From an uncultured Christensenella sp. (GTDB lineage: Bacteria; Bacillota; Clostridia; Christensenellales; UBA3700), in NCBI GenBank assembly GCA_910583735.1, contig CAJTXS010000022.1:1-23308 (forward strand): DNA of 23,308 bases. The letters run 5' to 3'. Position numbers and translations under genes: made by a program. How positions within the stretch are numbered: the first letter of the stretch is position 1; the number at the start of each line of letters is the position of its first letter. The notes below the pieces were generated by a model. The model had not been told where the DNA came from and made no database searches. It was given only the letters and a program-made list of their open reading frames with translations. Shown piece after piece: positions 21,316-23,308 of this stretch.

Positions 21316-23308
21316 TTGAGTAATAGATATAGGTTAATAACGGGGCTGTCTGCGGCGGTAGTTATCGTCGCTATTTTGCTATGCCTTTGCTTTACATCAT
21401 TTGATAATATCAATGACGTATTTGCATTCGACAATACAACTATCGTGGAAGGCACAGTAGATATAGGCGATATTTTGCTCGATGGCTACGCCGATCGAAA
21501 GGACGGCTGTGCCTTTAATGAAGAAATAATGGCAACCTTCTTCAGTAAGCTCACAGGGAATGCGTCTAAGTCGAGCATAAGCGATGTCGACGCGCTGGGC
21601 ACACTTACGGCAGCCGATATACGCGCTAATAATGGCAATAAAGATTTATTGCTCACTATGGATGGAAAACAGTGGACAGTAACGCATCTTACTAAGGATA
21701 GATCGGGGAATACGATAGTGACTTTGTTCCTCGCAACGCCTAATCCGGAAAGACATCAGTGGAATAAGTGGTATGGCGAATCGATTGATATGGAATATCC
21801 GTCTAATATATACGGGACCAGTTATATAAGGTCGCACGGACTTAATATAGGCAGCGATTATGTAGAGACTGATGGGGCGACATCGCTTACAGCATCTTCG
21901 CAGGACGAAGCGCATAAGTATGCCAAGTTTACCATGCCTGATATCAAGGGCTCGCTTACAGACTATATCGTCACTCCTGCGCAAGTAGAATATCAGGAGA
22001 CGGAGAACAATATCACTGTAAACACATACGACAATTACACATTGCCCAATGATGCATACGGCACACCGAGCGGTACAATAAAGTGGGCTAATAGAGACGG
22101 TGTCGATATGAGTTTGGCGCCGTCTAAAGCCGGATATACGGATTGGAAGGACGATTATATATGGCTTCCTTCATTTATGGAAGTCGGTACAAGTAGCGAA
22201 TCATTTTATGGCAAGATGGATGGCATTTGGAAGCTGTCGTTTAATCAATTAGATTACGTACGATTTTCATGGCTGCGTAGCGGTCATTATAGAAAGCCTG
22301 AGTTTGTGATGTTTTTTGAACAGAGTAAAAGGGAATATGTCTCCCCTTATGCAAATTTGGAATATTCTGTGCGTCCCGCATTTCACTTAAATCTTGACTT
22401 GGCTGCGGAGCATAGCGGTAAGCCTGCATTAAAAGAGCCTACGGATGTGTCGATAGAGTACAAAGGGGCGCCTCTTACATTGGACGATATTGCGGCGGAA
22501 CAAAAGGAGTGGCTCGACGAGGAATCGCTGATTGTGACATGCGATGAGGAGATAAAAGACGCAGGAGTATATAAAGTCAAAGCGGAGATTAAGGCTAACG
22601 TTGCGGATAACGGGCTTAAATTTATGGGTACGCCCGATTTGGACGCTGGCGAGAGCGATACAGTAAGGTACTTTAACTTTACGGTAACTAAGAAGAAGAT
22701 AGGTATAAAGGCTGCGCTGGATAGCGGAGGACTGCCTACGGTTACGCTTAAGAATGCGGGAGACGTATATAGCGGCGATACGGGAGATAGGGCGCCTAAG
22801 TTTGGTTTTACTTATAAAGGCGGAGGCTACGAGGGAGACTCGCCGCCTACGGCAGTGGGCACATATACGGCAACTGCTAAGATAACCAACGAGTGTAACT
22901 ATCAGATAGATACGGCTAATAGCACAATATCCGTAACATATAAAGTAGATAAGAAGTCCGTGGCTAAGCCCGTCTTATCGGGACAGGTGAGCAAGCAGTA
23001 CAGCGGAGAGGCGCAGAGCTTCACCTTGCAGGGCATGACTGCGGACGTATCGTTGACGCTGCCGAGCGGCGTAACGTATGCGGACGGGTCGCTTAATGTC
23101 AAGGACGCGGGTACGTATAAGATAGGCATAGCGCTCAAGGACGGCGGAGCCGCCACTATATGGGCGGACGGAAGCAGCGCGTCATACGAGGTGAGTATCA
23201 CTATCACCAAGAGACCGCTGAATATTACCATAACGGCGCCTAACTCTTGGAAGGTGGGCGAGACGCCTACGGTCACGGTAGTGGGCGACAGCTTGGCGTC
23301 GGATAAGA
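21316..23308 (+). CDS. N-terminal part of a large surface protein with DUF6273-like and Ig/MBG-like domains
   Basis: The frame is open from TTG at 21316 to the window end (664 codons seen). An in-frame TGA lies at 21310 and no ATG occurs before the hydrophobic segment, so TTG is the best start: MSNRYRLITGLSAAVV then a hydrophobic core gives a signal peptide. Residues of roughly 60-350 show a DUF6273-like module: KQWTVTHL, IWLPSFMEV, FSWLRSGHY and the closing SVRPAFHLNLD (about 350). From about 365 onward come Ig/MBG-like repeats (IEYKGAPLTLDD, AVGTYTATAKITNECNYQI, QYSGEAQSFTL, VKDAGTYKIGI, ITKRPLNITIT). The protein is probably an adhesin or cell-surface scaffold; its end is unseen. The gene lies downstream of the inverted-repeat element. 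Confidence 0.85.
   Translation, partial: MSNRYRLITGLSAAVVIVAILLCLCFTSFDNINDVFAFDNTTIVEGTVDIGDILLDGYADRKDGCAFNEEIMATFFSKLTGNASKSSISDVDALGTLTAADIRANNGNKDLLLTMDGKQWTVTHLTKDRSGNTIVTLFLATPNPERHQWNKWYGESIDMEYPSNIYGTSYIRSHGLNIGSDYVETDGATSLTASSQDEAHKYAKFTMPDIKGSLTDYIVTPAQVEYQETENNITVNTYDNYTLPNDAYGTPSGTIKWANRDGVDMSLAPSKAGYTDWKDDYIWLPSFMEVGTSSESFYGKMDGIWKLSFNQLDYVRFSWLRSGHYRKPEFVMFFEQSKREYVSPYANLEYSVRPAFHLNLDLAAEHSGKPALKEPTDVSIEYKGAPLTLDDIAAEQKEWLDEESLIVTCDEEIKDAGVYKVKAEIKANVADNGLKFMGTPDLDAGESDTVRYFNFTVTKKKIGIKAALDSGGLPTVTLKNAGDVYSGDTGDRAPKFGFTYKGGGYEGDSPPTAVGTYTATAKITNECNYQIDTANSTISVTYKVDKKSVAKPVLSGQVSKQYSGEAQSFTLQGMTADVSLTLPSGVTYADGSLNVKDAGTYKIGIALKDGGAATIWADGSSASYEVSITITKRPLNITITAPNSWKVGETPTVTVVGDSLASDK

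Noticed and set aside
1..23308. The left and right partial surface genes could be one gene on a 23-kb circle
   Set aside because: The window carries housekeeping genes (metG, rsmA, tatD) and no replication or mobilisation gene, so a chromosome with two paralogues is more likely; the sequence alone cannot exclude circularity.
1..23308. CRISPR array, tRNA or rRNA genes, prophage attachment sites
   Set aside because: I saw no regularly spaced repeats, no cloverleaf-like segment, and no integrase or flanking duplication in reading the gaps between genes.

Overview
The window looks like chromosomal DNA of an uncultured low-to-mid-GC Gram-positive bacterium, most likely a gut Clostridia lineage. 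This is inferred from AGGAGG-type ribosome binding sites, a lipoprotein and surface proteins held by one C-terminal membrane helix, no outer-membrane genes, a metG-tatD-rSAM-rsmA order, and giant Ig/MBG-like surface proteins carrying a DUF6273-like domain. The lineage assignment is inference only.

Layout. (1) 3-617: the 3' end of a large membrane-anchored surface protein. A shared hairpin (727-764) separates it from (2) a leftward two-gene operon, 3541-817: a GH20 hexosaminidase-like protein followed by NagA, driven by a near-consensus promoter. (3) Divergent from it, a rightward run at 3786-11768: a membrane-anchored surface protein, an N-acetylhexosamine 1-kinase, a UDP-hexose(NAc) 4-epimerase, an O-antigen ligase/polymerase-like membrane protein, a PglF/WbpM-type UDP-GlcNAc 4,6-dehydratase and a CBM9-like protein. 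Tight spacing and overlaps suggest one transcript, closed by two hairpin terminators. (4) 11861-13531: a debris-like zone with a broken metallophosphoesterase lipoprotein gene (G9 tract, lost middle domain) flanked by two tiny leftward acidic-protein genes. (5) 13640-19890: a housekeeping run of lipoprotein, metG, tatD, TatD-linked radical SAM protein, rsmA and a TfoX-N protein behind a good promoter. (6) 20051-20875: a leftward gene for a soluble three-part protein. (7) 20876-21315: an AT-rich control region with a 29-bp inverted repeat pair around an outward-facing promoter. (8) 21316 to the end: the 5' part of another large surface protein.

How the parts fit. Regions 2 and 3 read as amino-sugar salvage next to surface-glycan building. 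GlcNAc/GalNAc units would be split off, routed either to catabolism (NagA) or to the 1-phosphate (NahK), interconverted as UDP-sugars by a GalE with a Cys gatekeeper, and modified and polymerised at the membrane. The most unusual points are the possible invertible promoter upstream of the surface protein at 21316, the GH20 protein lacking its catalytic Asp-Glu pair, the predicted GlcNAc-competent GalE beside NahK, and the paired tiny genes whose stop codons sit in the T-tracts of opposing terminators.
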